Part shown: in pieces, positions 36,396 to 45,160 of the stretch
Position numbering within the stretch: position 1 is the first letter of the stretch
Layout: each line of letters begins with the position of its first letter
NCBI RefSeq assembly: GCF_003253745.1
Contig: NZ_MZXV01000027.1
Coordinates: forward strand, 62,001-126,000
DNA length: 64,000 bases
Origin: Mesorhizobium kowhaii
Lineage (GTDB): Bacteria > Pseudomonadota > Alphaproteobacteria > Rhizobiales > Rhizobiaceae
Reading direction: 5' to 3'
The notes under the pieces: generated by a model
Database searches by the model: none
What the model saw: the letters and a program-made list of their open reading frames with translations, nothing else
What the model was told of the DNA's origin: nothing
Position numbers and translations under genes: made by a program

Positions 36396-37718
36396 CTATT
36401 TCTTGCACCCTTTTGTGGGTGCCACGGGCAGGTTGCAATTCTTGCTGCCAGCATTCGTTTTCTTACTGCTTTGCGAGCCGGTCAAACTCTCGACCTCATT
36501 GCCGTAGTTTTCCCTGGTGTTCTGATCGACCATTGCAACGGGTGCCGAAATCACCAACCCTGCAGCACTGCCAGCCGCTGCCGCCGCGCCGGTCGTCGCC
36601 TGCACGATCGTGTCGCCAAGGCCCACCCTGCTGTCGGTCAGGCTCTGGCCGCCGGCCATCCGCGTTCCGATCAGCTGCACGATTTGCGGTGACGACGCGA
36701 ACTTGCCGTGGTTCAAACTGTCGCCGGATTTGACTTTCGTCAGATCGATGACGACCACATTGTTGCTCGCGAGTTCTTCCTTGTATGGAGCTTGTTCCGG
36801 ATCAATCGATCCGAGCCGGGGGATGTTGCCCCAGACCCGTCGCGAAACCTTGAGCGCGCGATCGTCCTGCGAGACAAAGAGGGTGAACTGCGGGTGCTGT
36901 TTGCCCATGTCGGCAATCTGCGTGCGAAACACGTCGACATCGACGTCCGGCGCGGCCAGCATGACGTTCTTGAACTTCGCCGGCAGGCCGCCATTGCGGA
37001 TAGCCATCTGGCGCAAGGATTCCAAGGCAAGCCAATTACCCATCGAATGGGCGAGGATCGAAACCTCTTTTACTTCGGGATCGTGCGCCAGGTATTGGAA
37101 CAGCGTCTCGAGCGCATCCCGCGTGTAGTTGGTGCTTTCGCGATCGTAGCCATAGGCCAGCGTACTGCCTCGGGAAGGCCATGTGACCAAAATCGGAGCG
37201 CTGTCGGTACCGGTATCCTTTGCGATCTGCGCAAAGCGATAAACGGAGTCCTCGAAGCGGTTGTTGAAGCCATGGATGAAGACCAGCACGCTGTGGTCCG
37301 GGCTCTTCTTGACAGAGGCGTGTAGCCACTCCTTCGCGCCATCCCGTGTTAATTCCTCGGCTTTCACAACCGCGAAATCAGTTGCCGGGTTTGAGGGCAG
37401 CTTCTTGGGCCAGGCGACCTCGCCGACCTTGCGTACCGACGCCGGCGGGATCGACACCGTAATGTCCGCAAAAGAGGGAGCGCTTCCGCGCTCGCCCGTA
37501 TACATCTCGGCCGGATTGGCGGAGCGAGCGCGCGTCGTTGCCACCAGCATCTCCACCTTGCTGGATGAAGGCGACGTATCGGCCACCGGCAACAAGACAT
37601 TCGTCGGGCGGGACGCACAGCCGAAAAGCAGGCCGACCAATGCAAATGCGAGCAATGCGTTGGTGGTACGCCCGACTTTCAATTTACCTATGACGCCGGT
37701 TCTCAAAACGCCCCCCAA
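36396..37718 (-). CDS. lipoprotein alpha/beta hydrolase (DUF900/esterase-like)
   Basis: 440 residues, lipobox LLFGC. HSVLVFIHGFNNRFEDSVYR gives the oxyanion region, SILAHSMGNWLALESLRQ the nucleophile Ser in AHSMG, and DVDVDVFRTQ an acid region typical of DUF900 hydrolases. Likely anchored at the outer or inner membrane facing the periplasm. The C-terminal region LIGTRMAGGQSLTDSRVGLG recurs as a frameshifted remnant near 61.0 kb. Substrate unknown. Confidence 0.83.
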   Translation of the reverse strand: MGGVLRTGVIGKLKVGRTTNALLAFALVGLLFGCASRPTNVLLPVADTSPSSSKVEMLVATTRARSANPAEMYTGERGSAPSFADITVSIPPASVRKVGEVAWPKKLPSNPATDFAVVKAEELTRDGAKEWLHASVKKSPDHSVLVFIHGFNNRFEDSVYRFAQIAKDTGTDSAPILVTWPSRGSTLAYGYDRESTNYTRDALETLFQYLAHDPEVKEVSILAHSMGNWLALESLRQMAIRNGGLPAKFKNVMLAAPDVDVDVFRTQIADMGKQHPQFTLFVSQDDRALKVSRRVWGNIPRLGSIDPEQAPYKEELASNNVVVIDLTKVKSGDSLNHGKFASSPQIVQLIGTRMAGGQSLTDSRVGLGDTIVQATTGAAAAAGSAAGLVISAPVAMVDQNTRENYGNEVESLTGSQSSKKTNAGSKNCNLPVAPTKGCKK

Positions 37719-37919
37719 CTGTGCAACCTCAACAAGGTGGTTAGTACCGCCCTGTCGCCGACCGATCAGTCGATACAGATTGCCATGATAATGGCACCCG
37801 AGGACTGATGGGCATGCCGCTCCACACTGCCAAACGAAGACAGGCGGCCTAAAGTAAAACCCAAGCTCAAAAATTGATCTCAGGTACTTACCGGACTCTA
37901 CCTCAAGTCGACGGAACTG

Positions 37920-38984
37920 TCAGGATTTGGAGCCTTTCCTGGTCGCCCGGGACGATATCTTCGCCGCGACGGGCTCGGTCTTCGCCTCTTGCTTAGCCGC
38001 CGAAGAAGAAGGCAGAGGATTTTCCGCCGCGCTGTCCGGCTGGGCGGGGCGAGGCGTTTCCAGCACGACGACACAGCCGTCGAGGTCATTGGTGGCCAGA
38101 TGCGCATAGCGCATGGTCATCGACAGCGTCTGGTGGCCGAGCCACATCTGCACGCGCCTGATGTCGATGCCGCCCTGGACGAGACGCGAGGCGCAGGTGT
38201 GGCGCAATATGTGCGGCACCACCTGGTCGTCGGCGCCAAGGCCGACTTCGGCTTTGGCATCGTTCCAGATGGCACGGTACTGTGCCTGGCTGAGCTTGGT
38301 GAACGGGCCCTTGGGCCGGCGGCCTTCGGTGGCTGGCAGCTTGATGACCTCCTTGACCCGCTCGGTCATCGGAATGGTGCGGCTGCGGCCGGATTTGGTG
38401 ATCCAGAAACTGACGCGATGCTCCTGGATGTCGTTCCAGATCAGCCCGAGCGCTTCGCCGAGACGGCATCCGCTATCGACCAGGAAGACGGAAAGCCTGT
38501 AGGCATCCTCGCTGCGGCTCTTGATAGCGGCGAACAACCGTGCCTCTTCGTCCCTCTCGAGGAAACGAATCCGTCCCGCCCGCTCCTTCTGGCGGCGGAA
38601 CTCGGGCAGGCTGTGGATGTCTCCCATCTTATGAGCCTTGCGCAGCAGTTTGCTGAGGGCAGCCATCTTTCGATTGATGGTTGCGTTGCTGTTGCCGCGC
38701 TGGCGCAAGGTACCAATAAGGTTATCCAGGGTACTCTGGTCAAAGGCGCTGAATCGCTCCCCAAGGAGAAGCTCATCTATCTCGCCGATGAAAGAGCTGA
38801 CATTGTATTTATGCCGCCCATCATCCCACAATATGTCCCGGTATGCTAAAAAGAGCTCACCAACCCTATACGACTTTACTTCTCTGATCTTGTTGTAACT
38901 GTATTGTATCTTCGAATTTTGAGAAGAAAACATCGAAAAATGATCGGAGGGCTCACCCTCTTGAATCGCTTCGGTCGTCATCAT
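37920..38984 (-). CDS. tyrosine recombinase/integrase
   Basis: 354 residues from the ATG at 38984; ATG 39071 or a GTG at 39104 are possible longer starts. The core-binding domain spans about 25-140 (NLIGTLRQRGNSNATINRKM). Catalytic residues: R in SGCRLGEALGL, K in TKSGRSRTIPM, H-x-x-R in HILRHTCASRL, H in WLGHQTLSMT and Y in MRYAHLATND. A long lysine/serine tail (SSRATRKGSKS) ends it. The first 200 bases (about 38800-38984) are AT-rich against the GC-rich neighbours, a sign of acquisition. No att site was found. Confidence 0.88.
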   Translation of the reverse strand: MMTTEAIQEGEPSDHFSMFSSQNSKIQYSYNKIREVKSYRVGELFLAYRDILWDDGRHKYNVSSFIGEIDELLLGERFSAFDQSTLDNLIGTLRQRGNSNATINRKMAALSKLLRKAHKMGDIHSLPEFRRQKERAGRIRFLERDEEARLFAAIKSRSEDAYRLSVFLVDSGCRLGEALGLIWNDIQEHRVSFWITKSGRSRTIPMTERVKEVIKLPATEGRRPKGPFTKLSQAQYRAIWNDAKAEVGLGADDQVVPHILRHTCASRLVQGGIDIRRVQMWLGHQTLSMTMRYAHLATNDLDGCVVVLETPRPAQPDSAAENPLPSSSAAKQEAKTEPVAAKISSRATRKGSKS

Positions 38985-39163
38985 TTGCCACACCCCCGAG
39001 TGGGATAGATCAGCCCTATCCGCTTGGAGGCGTCCTTTCAAGAGATTTGAATCACGCAGTTGTGATTTCATCCGCCCATCAGCGGATCCCACGAAATCAC
39101 CCACGGACCCTATTCAGCTACCGTTACCCCCTGTTCCTTCTGTCTGCCTTGACCCAGTCACGA

Positions 39164-39198
39164 AACAAAAACAGCCCGGGCGTTTGCGCGCCCGGGCT
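39164..39198 (-). terminator. intrinsic terminator of porin 1
   Basis: AGCCCGGGCG (39173-39182) pairs with CGCCCGGGCT (39189-39198) over a six-base loop. On the minus strand the stem is followed by TTTTTGTTT. A strong rho-independent terminator 27 bases after the porin stop codon. Confidence 0.9.
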
Positions 39199-39224
39199 GG
39201 ATTTCACCTGTGTAGAACCAGCCC

Positions 39225-40400
39225 TTAGAACGAGCGCTGGAAGCGGAGGAGACCGCCGATGGCGTCGTCGTCGCCAGGCCGAACACCAGTCCAGTTGGAG
39301 TCGCCCACATTGACGTAGTCGACTTCGGCCGTGATCGTCATGCCCGGAACGATGTCGTAGGCGATGTTCGCCGCGACGCCGAGGTTCTGATCCTCGTCAT
39401 AGGAGATCTGAGTGTTGAACGAGGTCTTCTCGTTGAACTTGTAGGTGCCACCGCCCCAGATCGCCCAGTTGCCGCCCCACTGCTTGTAGAAGCCGCGACC
39501 GCCAGCCGGAATGGCCCAGGTCGGGTCGGAGAGGTTGTCGTCGGTGCCGTAACCGCCCATGACCCACAGCTGTATGGCGTCATTGACGTTCACGTCCAAG
39601 CGGACCTTGGTGGCGACTTCTTCGTAGTTGCTGTCATAAGCGACAACACCCGAAATGCCACCCCAGCCCTGCGTCCACTTCACGCCGCCGACGACGTGCG
39701 GAACGTAGCTGTCGATGGTGCCCTTTTCGCCCGAGCCTTCTTCGAGCGAGAGAACGGCCGAGAAGCCGTTGCCAGCATCGAAATAGTACTGGACGACGTT
39801 GGTGTCGAAATCGCCGTAGGGAACGAGCGTATCCTGGATGACGTTGCCGGCGTAACCGGTGAACGTATTGAAGGCCGATTCGTCCTTACCGACGCGGAGA
39901 CCACCGAGCTGGATCCAGGCGAAGTTCAGCGAGGTGCCCTTGTTGCCGGCAGCATTGGCGTTGAAGAAATCGTCAGAGGCATCAAGCGGAGTACCATTGT
40001 CATTGCCGGTGGCATAGCCCTGCCTGTTGCCGAAGTTCCAGCGGGTCTCGGTGTAGGTCTTCAAGGTGCCGAGTTCGGTTTCCTGGCCGGTCCAGGTCTT
40101 CAGCGTGAAGCGGGCATTCTTGTAAAAGGTGTCCTGCTCGTCACCGTCCTCGTGGTCGCCTGACGTAGCGCCATCGAACGAGCCGACGTCGCCGACGCCG
40201 ATGTCATAACGGACGTAGCCGCCGATGCGCAGGCAGGTCTCGGTGCCGGGGATGTAGAAGTAGCCAGCGCCGTAGACGTCGCAGATCTTGACGTATTCAG
40301 CGGGTTCCGGCTCGGCGACGACGACGGCGTCGGCGGCGCGCGCACCGGAAACTGCGAGCAGAGCCGCAGCGGAGCCGAGGAGAAGGCTCTTGATGTTCAT
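39225..40400 (-). CDS. rhizobial porin (porin 1)
   Basis: 391 residues. Signal peptide 1-23 (LLLGSAAALLAVSGARAADA) then AEPEPAEYVKICDVYGAGYF and FYIPGTETCLRIGGYVRYDI, the family start of alphaproteobacterial general porins (Omp25/31-like trimeric barrel type), and a C-terminal phenylalanine in LLRFQRSF for outer-membrane assembly. It is nearly identical at both ends to the oppositely oriented porin 2. GGAG sits in a hairpin loop eight bases upstream. Followed by a strong terminator. Confidence 0.93.
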   Translation of the reverse strand: MNIKSLLLGSAAALLAVSGARAADAVVVAEPEPAEYVKICDVYGAGYFYIPGTETCLRIGGYVRYDIGVGDVGSFDGATSGDHEDGDEQDTFYKNARFTLKTWTGQETELGTLKTYTETRWNFGNRQGYATGNDNGTPLDASDDFFNANAAGNKGTSLNFAWIQLGGLRVGKDESAFNTFTGYAGNVIQDTLVPYGDFDTNVVQYYFDAGNGFSAVLSLEEGSGEKGTIDSYVPHVVGGVKWTQGWGGISGVVAYDSNYEEVATKVRLDVNVNDAIQLWVMGGYGTDDNLSDPTWAIPAGGRGFYKQWGGNWAIWGGGTYKFNEKTSFNTQISYDEDQNLGVAANIAYDIVPGMTITAEVDYVNVGDSNWTGVRPGDDDAIGGLLRFQRSF

Positions 40401-40401
40401 T

Positions 40402-40420
40402 TTCTGACCTCCAGTCAAAA
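40402..40420 (-). promoter_or_regulatory. hairpin presenting the porin 1 Shine-Dalgarno
   Basis: On the minus strand TTTTGAC and GTCAGAA pair (one U-G wobble) around loop TGGAG, which is the ribosome binding site; the ATG follows three bases later. The same structure with a Watson-Crick pair (C-G) precedes porin 2, so the stem covaries. Confidence 0.55.
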
Positions 40421-40851
40421 GTTAAAAAACGGGTCTGGGTATTCTTTGCTGAAGGACAGCGTTCCCTGCCCCATCCCCACTACCGAAAAAGATGCGCACC
40501 GCGCCGCTCCTTCAAACTCGACATTACCCATGAGGCGGCGGCGTTCAACCACGATCGTACCGGGCAGGTCTCTATCGGCGTGCTATCCCTGGCCTGTGTT
40601 GCAGAAACGTCACGATTTGGCCCCAGTTGGAAAGCTCTCGTTAATCTTTGGACCCCTTGCAACCCCTTGCAATCCGGCCGAATCCGGCAATTGGCCGCCG
40701 GAATTGCGGCCGAGCTCCCGAGTCGCGAGCCAGGGAATTGCCACGGAGCCGCCACATAAGGAAGGGGTGCTTCGGCAGAAGCCGGCTTCTTTAGAGATAA
40801 TGCCGCCGGCTTGTTGATTGTGCGGCGCTTTTCTTTATCCCGCGGCGCAAC
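40421..40851. other. non-coding region upstream of porin 1 and tRNA-Ser
   Basis: About 430 bases without a convincing gene. It must carry the porin 1 promoter. Notable bits: CCCCTTGCAACCCCTTGCAA direct repeat near 40660, a GC-rich imperfect palindrome around GGCCGCCGGAATTGCGGCC near 40695-40715, and AGAAGCCGGCTTCTTT (40779-40794), a perfect seven-base inverted repeat followed by T's that could end leftward or rightward transcription. Confidence 0.45.
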
Positions 40852-40944
40852 GGAGGGGTGGCCGAGTGGTCAAGAGGCGCTCCCCTGCTAAGGGAGTAGA
40901 GGTCAAAAGCTTCTGGTGGGTTCGAATCCCATCCCTCTCCGCCA
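40852..40944 (+). tRNA. tRNA-Ser(GCT)
   Basis: Acceptor GGAGGGG pairs with CCTCTCC; D arm GCCGAGTGGTCAAGAGGC; anticodon stem CTCCC/GGGAG around CTGCTAA with anticodon GCT (decodes AGC/AGT); a long variable arm TAGAGGTCAAAAGCTTCTGG; T arm GGGTTCGAATCCC; CCA encoded. The long variable arm confirms a class II serine tRNA. Confidence 0.96.
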
Positions 40945-41073
40945 TCCTGCTTCGCGCTGCGCGCCTCGCCTTCAATTTTCTCCAGCATTAACAGATGGAT
41001 GACCGGGATGTTGGCCATTGCAGCCGCGCCTCACGGCCGCGAAAACCGCGGAGACGGCCACTGTTTTGTTCGA

Positions 41074-41092
41074 TTCTGACTGGAGGTCAGAA
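41074..41092 (+). promoter_or_regulatory. hairpin presenting the porin 2 Shine-Dalgarno
   Basis: TTCTGAC (41074-41080) pairs with GTCAGAA (41086-41092) around loop TGGAG, so the ribosome binding site is exposed in the loop. The start codon ATG is at 41094. The layout equals that of porin 1. Confidence 0.55.
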
Positions 41093-41093
41093 A

Positions 41094-42266
41094 ATGAACA
41101 TCAAGAGCCTTCTCCTCGGCTCCGCTGCGGCTCTGCTCGCAGTTTCCGGTGCGCGCGCCGCCGACGCCGTCGTCGTCGCCGAGCCGGAACCCGCTGAATA
41201 CGTCAAGATCTGCGACGTCTACGGCGCTGGCTATTTCTACATCCCCGGCACCGAGACCTGCCTGCGCATCGGCGGCTATGTCCGTTATGATATCGGCCTC
41301 GGCGACGTCGGCTCGTTCGATGGTGCTCGCAGCAACGACGTGCAGGACGGCAAGAACCAAAGCACCTGGTACAAAAACACCCGCTTCACGCTGAAGACCT
41401 GGACCGGCCAGGAAACCGAACTCGGCACGTTGAAGACCTACACCGAGACCCGCTTCAACTTCGGCAACTCCAACGCCGATCCTGACTTTGGCTCGAACTC
41501 CGCACACAACAAGGACGTCTCGCTGAACTTCGCCTGGATCCAGCTCGGTGGCCTGCGCGTCGGTAAGGACGAATCGGCCTTCGATACGTTCATCGGCTAC
41601 GCCGGCAACGTCATCCAGGATACGCTGGTTCCCTACGGCGATTTCGACACCAACGTCGTCCAGTACTATTTCGACGCAGGCAACGGCTTCTCGGCGGTGG
41701 TCTCTCTTGAAGAAGGCTCGGGCGCCGGCGTTGATGGCCAATACGGCGTCGGTACGATCGACAGCTATGTTCCGCATGTTGTCGGCGGCGTGAAGTGGAC
41801 GCAGGGCTGGGGCGCCATCAGCGGTGTCGTTGCCTATGACAGCAACTATGAAGAAGTGGCAGGCAAGGTTCGCCTGGATGTGAACGTTTCCAACGAACTG
41901 TCGCTGTTCATCATGGGTGGCTACGGCACCGACGACAATTACAACGACGCAACCTACGATCAGCCTGCGGGCGGTCGCGGCTTCTACAAGCAGTGGGGCG
42001 GCAACTGGGCAGTGTGGGGCGGCGGCACCTACAAGTTCAACGAGAAGACCTCGTTCAACGCTCAGGTGTCTGCTGACGACTGGAAGAACGTCGGCGTTGC
42101 AGCTAACGTTGCCTACGACATCGTTCCCGGCTTCACCGTCACGGCCGAAGTCGACTACCTCCATGCGGGCAAGTTCGGCGAAGCCGGCACGGAAAACTTT
42201 GCCTGGACCCCGGCCGACAAGAAGAACAGCGTCGGCGGCCTCCTCCGCTTCCAGCGCTCGTTCTAA
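41094..42266 (+). CDS. rhizobial porin (porin 2)
   Basis: 390 residues. Signal peptide 1-23, identical to porin 1, then the same AEPEPAEYVKICDVYGAGYF start, alternating beta strands and a C-terminal LLRFQRSF. Differences from porin 1 cluster in loops (for example residues about 85-100 and 120-150), as expected for surface loops. The ATG at 41094 sits two bases after a small hairpin whose loop is the ribosome binding site. tRNA-Ser lies between the two inverted copies. Confidence 0.93.
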   Translation: MNIKSLLLGSAAALLAVSGARAADAVVVAEPEPAEYVKICDVYGAGYFYIPGTETCLRIGGYVRYDIGLGDVGSFDGARSNDVQDGKNQSTWYKNTRFTLKTWTGQETELGTLKTYTETRFNFGNSNADPDFGSNSAHNKDVSLNFAWIQLGGLRVGKDESAFDTFIGYAGNVIQDTLVPYGDFDTNVVQYYFDAGNGFSAVVSLEEGSGAGVDGQYGVGTIDSYVPHVVGGVKWTQGWGAISGVVAYDSNYEEVAGKVRLDVNVSNELSLFIMGGYGTDDNYNDATYDQPAGGRGFYKQWGGNWAVWGGGTYKFNEKTSFNAQVSADDWKNVGVAANVAYDIVPGFTVTAEVDYLHAGKFGEAGTENFAWTPADKKNSVGGLLRFQRSF

Positions 42267-42289
42267 CAGGCCCTACCTGACTGAAGTCG

Positions 42290-42321
42290 AACCCGGCGGG
42301 CAACCGCCGGGTTCTTTCGTT
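42290..42321 (+). terminator. intrinsic terminator of porin 2
   Basis: AACCCGGCGG (42290-42299) pairs with CCGCCGGGTT (42304-42313) over loop GCAA, followed by CTTTCGTT. A good rho-independent structure 24 bases after the stop. Confidence 0.85.
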
Positions 42322-42378
42322 ACCGGAACGGCTCGCTGGTTCGATTTCCAGTGCTAAGCAAGCGGTTTCAAATTGAAG

Positions 42379-43335
42379 CTAGTCACCGGTCACCTGCCAT
42401 TTGTCATCGGGATTGAACAGCTTTATCCCTCCGGCCACAGCCTCCGTTTTCGGGCCCAGGTCGGCCTCGTAGACAATGCCTTGCTGATTGACCACAAAGG
42501 TTTTGACGCCCGTCTCGGCATATTTCACAGGCCAGGCCAGAAGCGCGAAACCAGCGATCATGTTGCCGTTGATGATGTAGTTGTAGGCGCCACCGGCGAT
42601 ATTTTTGCCTTGGCCCGTCAAGATACGGAAGCGATAGCCAAAATAGCCATTGCCTTTCTTTGCCTTGTCGAGAGCCGCCTGGTTGATGAAATCGCCTGCC
42701 GGACTAACGCCATTGGTCTCGTCGGATGGCCAATATAGTCCGTCGGCCCGGCCCTCGCTGCTGACCAACTTCTGGGCGTATTCCAGCACGCCATCGCCAT
42801 CGTGGTCTTCGGCAGCGTAATCACGCTGAGCGTCCACGTAGGAGCGGACCGTTTCGATCGCCGCGATCTCATTTTCGCCGACGCGCCGGTTGATGATCTC
42901 TTCGACGCCAGCCTGGGTGTCGAAAGCCCATTTGCCGTTTTTACCCTTCGTGATCGGGAATGGCAGCGTCCATAGCTTGTCGCCAATATTGAGTTCCTTG
43001 CGGTCGCCAAGGTCGCGCACGATCACCGTCTTCGCAGCGCCTTGCCGGATCTGCGCGTAGGTATCCATCACGCCTTCGCTTGTCCGCAGCTTCGCGGCAT
43101 CCAGCCCAAGCAATGCCGCCAGTCCATCGAAATCGTCCTTCGCCAGGACCGATTTAAACGCTTCCACCGCCGCCGATGGATCGTCGAAAAGCGGCGGACT
43201 TTTTTTGGCCACGTAGTCCGAGAGGCTGTGCACCTCCTGCGCGCCGGCAGAATTTGCGGAACCCGCGCCAATGCCCAAGATCATTCCGGCACCGAGCAGC
43301 GAACGTAGAACAAGACTCCGGACGGACGTTTTCAT
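42379..43335 (-). CDS. DUF2950 domain-containing exported protein
   Basis: 318 residues with a signal peptide (LLGAGMILGIGAGSANSAGA). LFDDPSAAVEAFKSVLAKDD, DKLWTLPFPITKGKNGKWAF, AAEDHDGDGVLEYAQKLVSS and GYFGYRFRILTGQG are characteristic DUF2950 blocks. Function unknown; periplasmic. It follows the interrupted DUF3300 gene after 26 bases, and DUF3300-DUF2950 pairs occur in many proteobacteria, so the two were probably one unit. Confidence 0.85.
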   Translation of the reverse strand: MKTSVRSLVLRSLLGAGMILGIGAGSANSAGAQEVHSLSDYVAKKSPPLFDDPSAAVEAFKSVLAKDDFDGLAALLGLDAAKLRTSEGVMDTYAQIRQGAAKTVIVRDLGDRKELNIGDKLWTLPFPITKGKNGKWAFDTQAGVEEIINRRVGENEIAAIETVRSYVDAQRDYAAEDHDGDGVLEYAQKLVSSEGRADGLYWPSDETNGVSPAGDFINQAALDKAKKGNGYFGYRFRILTGQGKNIAGGAYNYIINGNMIAGFALLAWPVKYAETGVKTFVVNQQGIVYEADLGPKTEAVAGGIKLFNPDDKWQVTGD

Positions 43336-43361
43336 GTCGGTTCTCCTCTCGCCAAACTTTA

Positions 43362-44750
43362 TTAACGCCTGTGCCTGCCACCGCCGCGCCCGCCACCGCC
43401 GCGCCCACCACCGCCCTGCCTGCCACCGCCCTGCCTGATCATCTTGTGGCCGCCGCCGCCGCCGCTGCGAATTCCGCCTCCCATGCTCCTCGCACCGCGG
43501 TTGGAGGCAATCTGCTGACGTTTTCCGGAGCTGACGTTGCCAAGACCCGAAGGATTTCTCGGTCTGTTGTCCACTCTCGCTGCGGGCCTGGGCTTGCCGA
43601 CCGGGCGATTGATTTTCCCTGACGCTTTTACGACAGAGCGGTCATTCTTTCGCGCCGAGCCAATCGGATTGTTGTTGGTTGGCTTTTTGAAATCCGGCCT
43701 CGACGCCGGGGGCCGGTTTTTCAAACCCTCTCTGATTTCGCGTTGGCGGACGTCCTTTACCTGGCCGGACTTTCCGGCAAGCGCGTTCACCCGGCCATTT
43801 CTCAGATCGGACGCCTTGTTGCGCATATTGTTGCGATCGTCGGACTTGATCCGGTTGCTGATCTTCGTTTTGTCGATGTTGGCGAATTGGTTCTTGTCGA
43901 AATTCATTTTCGAACGGTCGACGTTTTTCCAGTCGACGTCGTTGAAATTGACCTTGCCGTTTATGTTGTTGAAGCAATTGTTGCAGTCGATATCGATATC
44001 GTTGCCGTTCCAGCGCCCTCCCCACACACCCCCACCATTCCAGTCCACCGCCGCTGCCCAGACGGCGCCAGTCACGAAGGCCGCGAAATAGGGCGCAGTG
44101 GGATATTAATAACTTGGGTAGGGGGCTGGATAATAGGAGATCGGAGCAACCGGATAGTCGGTGGCATAGAGCATTTGCGGCTCATATCGTGGAACATAGA
44201 TCGTTTCCGCGCTCGCGGATCGGATGACCACATTGTCGTTCTCCTCGACAACCTTGATCTTGTCATCGGACTTGATCACGCCTTTGGCGACAGCCGTGTC
44301 GCGCAACTGCTGAATAGCGACCAGAACGTCTTTTTGCTGATAGGTCAGTGCGTCGCCAAGCGCTTGGGTCCACTCCAGATCGTCGCTCATCATTTTGACG
44401 ATGTCGGGGTAGTTGAGCAGTGAGATGACGCTGCCGTCCCAGCTTTCCTTTGGTTTCAGGCCTGGCTTCTTGGCGACCTGATCCAAAAACCGGTTCGCCT
44501 CCACGATCTGCAATGGATAAAGCGACGCCTCGGAAATCACCGCGACAAGTTCATCGGGGTAGAGCGCAATTCGCGCTACCAGGATTTCAAGTTCATCCTC
44601 TTCGAGCGGTTCGGGGGCTTGGGCGGCCGCAGCGCTAGCTGTAGCAGCGGCTTTATCCTGAGCAATCGCGAAAGGGGTCTGAGCGGAGCACATCAAGATC
44701 GCGATCACGACCACGGCGCCAGCATGCCAACGCGGAAACTTGATCTCCAT
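43362..44750 (-). pseudogene. DUF3300 domain gene interrupted by a single in-frame stop
   Basis: The ATG at 44750 (GGAGG six bases upstream) opens a signal peptide, then the DUF3300 body (ILVARIALYPDELVAVISEA, WTQALGDALTYQQKDVLVAI, ETIYVPRYEPQMLYA). A TAA at 44106-44108 cuts it after YPAPYPSY; the same frame continues YPTAPYFAAFVTGAVWAAAV and ends 43362 in a glycine/arginine/histidine-rich tail. One codon separates the halves, so a Tyr-like codon to TAA change or sequencing error is likely. A GTG at 44075 could restart the second half. Whole length would be about 462 residues. Confidence 0.85.
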
Positions 44751-45160
44751 TGTCATCCTCCCAGGTTGTGACAACCCGGTTGTCAGCGACATCCGTGTCG
44801 CTAAGTCCAGGGCGAGTGTTCTTGCCTTGGCGTTACGTTGGCGCATTGCCTGCCGATGCGGAAGGTAAGTAACTGTATGCTACGTGCAGCATTGGCAAAC
44901 CCTGCCAGCGGATCAGTTGAGGTCGAGGCCATCTTCGGATCGAATGTCCGCGTCAAATAATAGTGTTCAAAGGCGCGGCGCGGATGACCGGCTGGATCCG
45001 AACGATGAGGTCTCCTTGGGCTCGAAGGAGGCATGCCGACCGGCGACTTCGATGGCGATCGGCCAGGCCTTTACTCGGCTGCTTCGGCGGAGCGGAATAC
45101 CGCTAAGACGAGGCCGGGATGAAACGGAAAAGACATACGGCCCGAGCGGTCACAAGCGCT
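44751..45160. other. intergenic region with a degenerate copy of the GTAAGTTACGTGG motif
   Basis: 410 bases upstream of the DUF3300 gene and beyond the FUSC gene 3' end. GGAAGGTAAGTAAC (44861-44873) with TACGTGC at 44881-44887 resembles the repeated motif of this block. A rightward open frame starting 44884 has no recognisable domain and poor codon use, so it is not called. Confidence 0.45.
44862..44887 (-). promoter_or_regulatory. degenerate copy of the GTAAGTTACGTGG motif
   Basis: GAAGGTAAGTAAC then TATGCTACGTG keeps the left half GTAAGT and the later TACGTG but splits them. It lies about 115 bases upstream of the DUF3300 start on the minus strand. Included as a weak member of the motif set. 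Confidence 0.35.
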
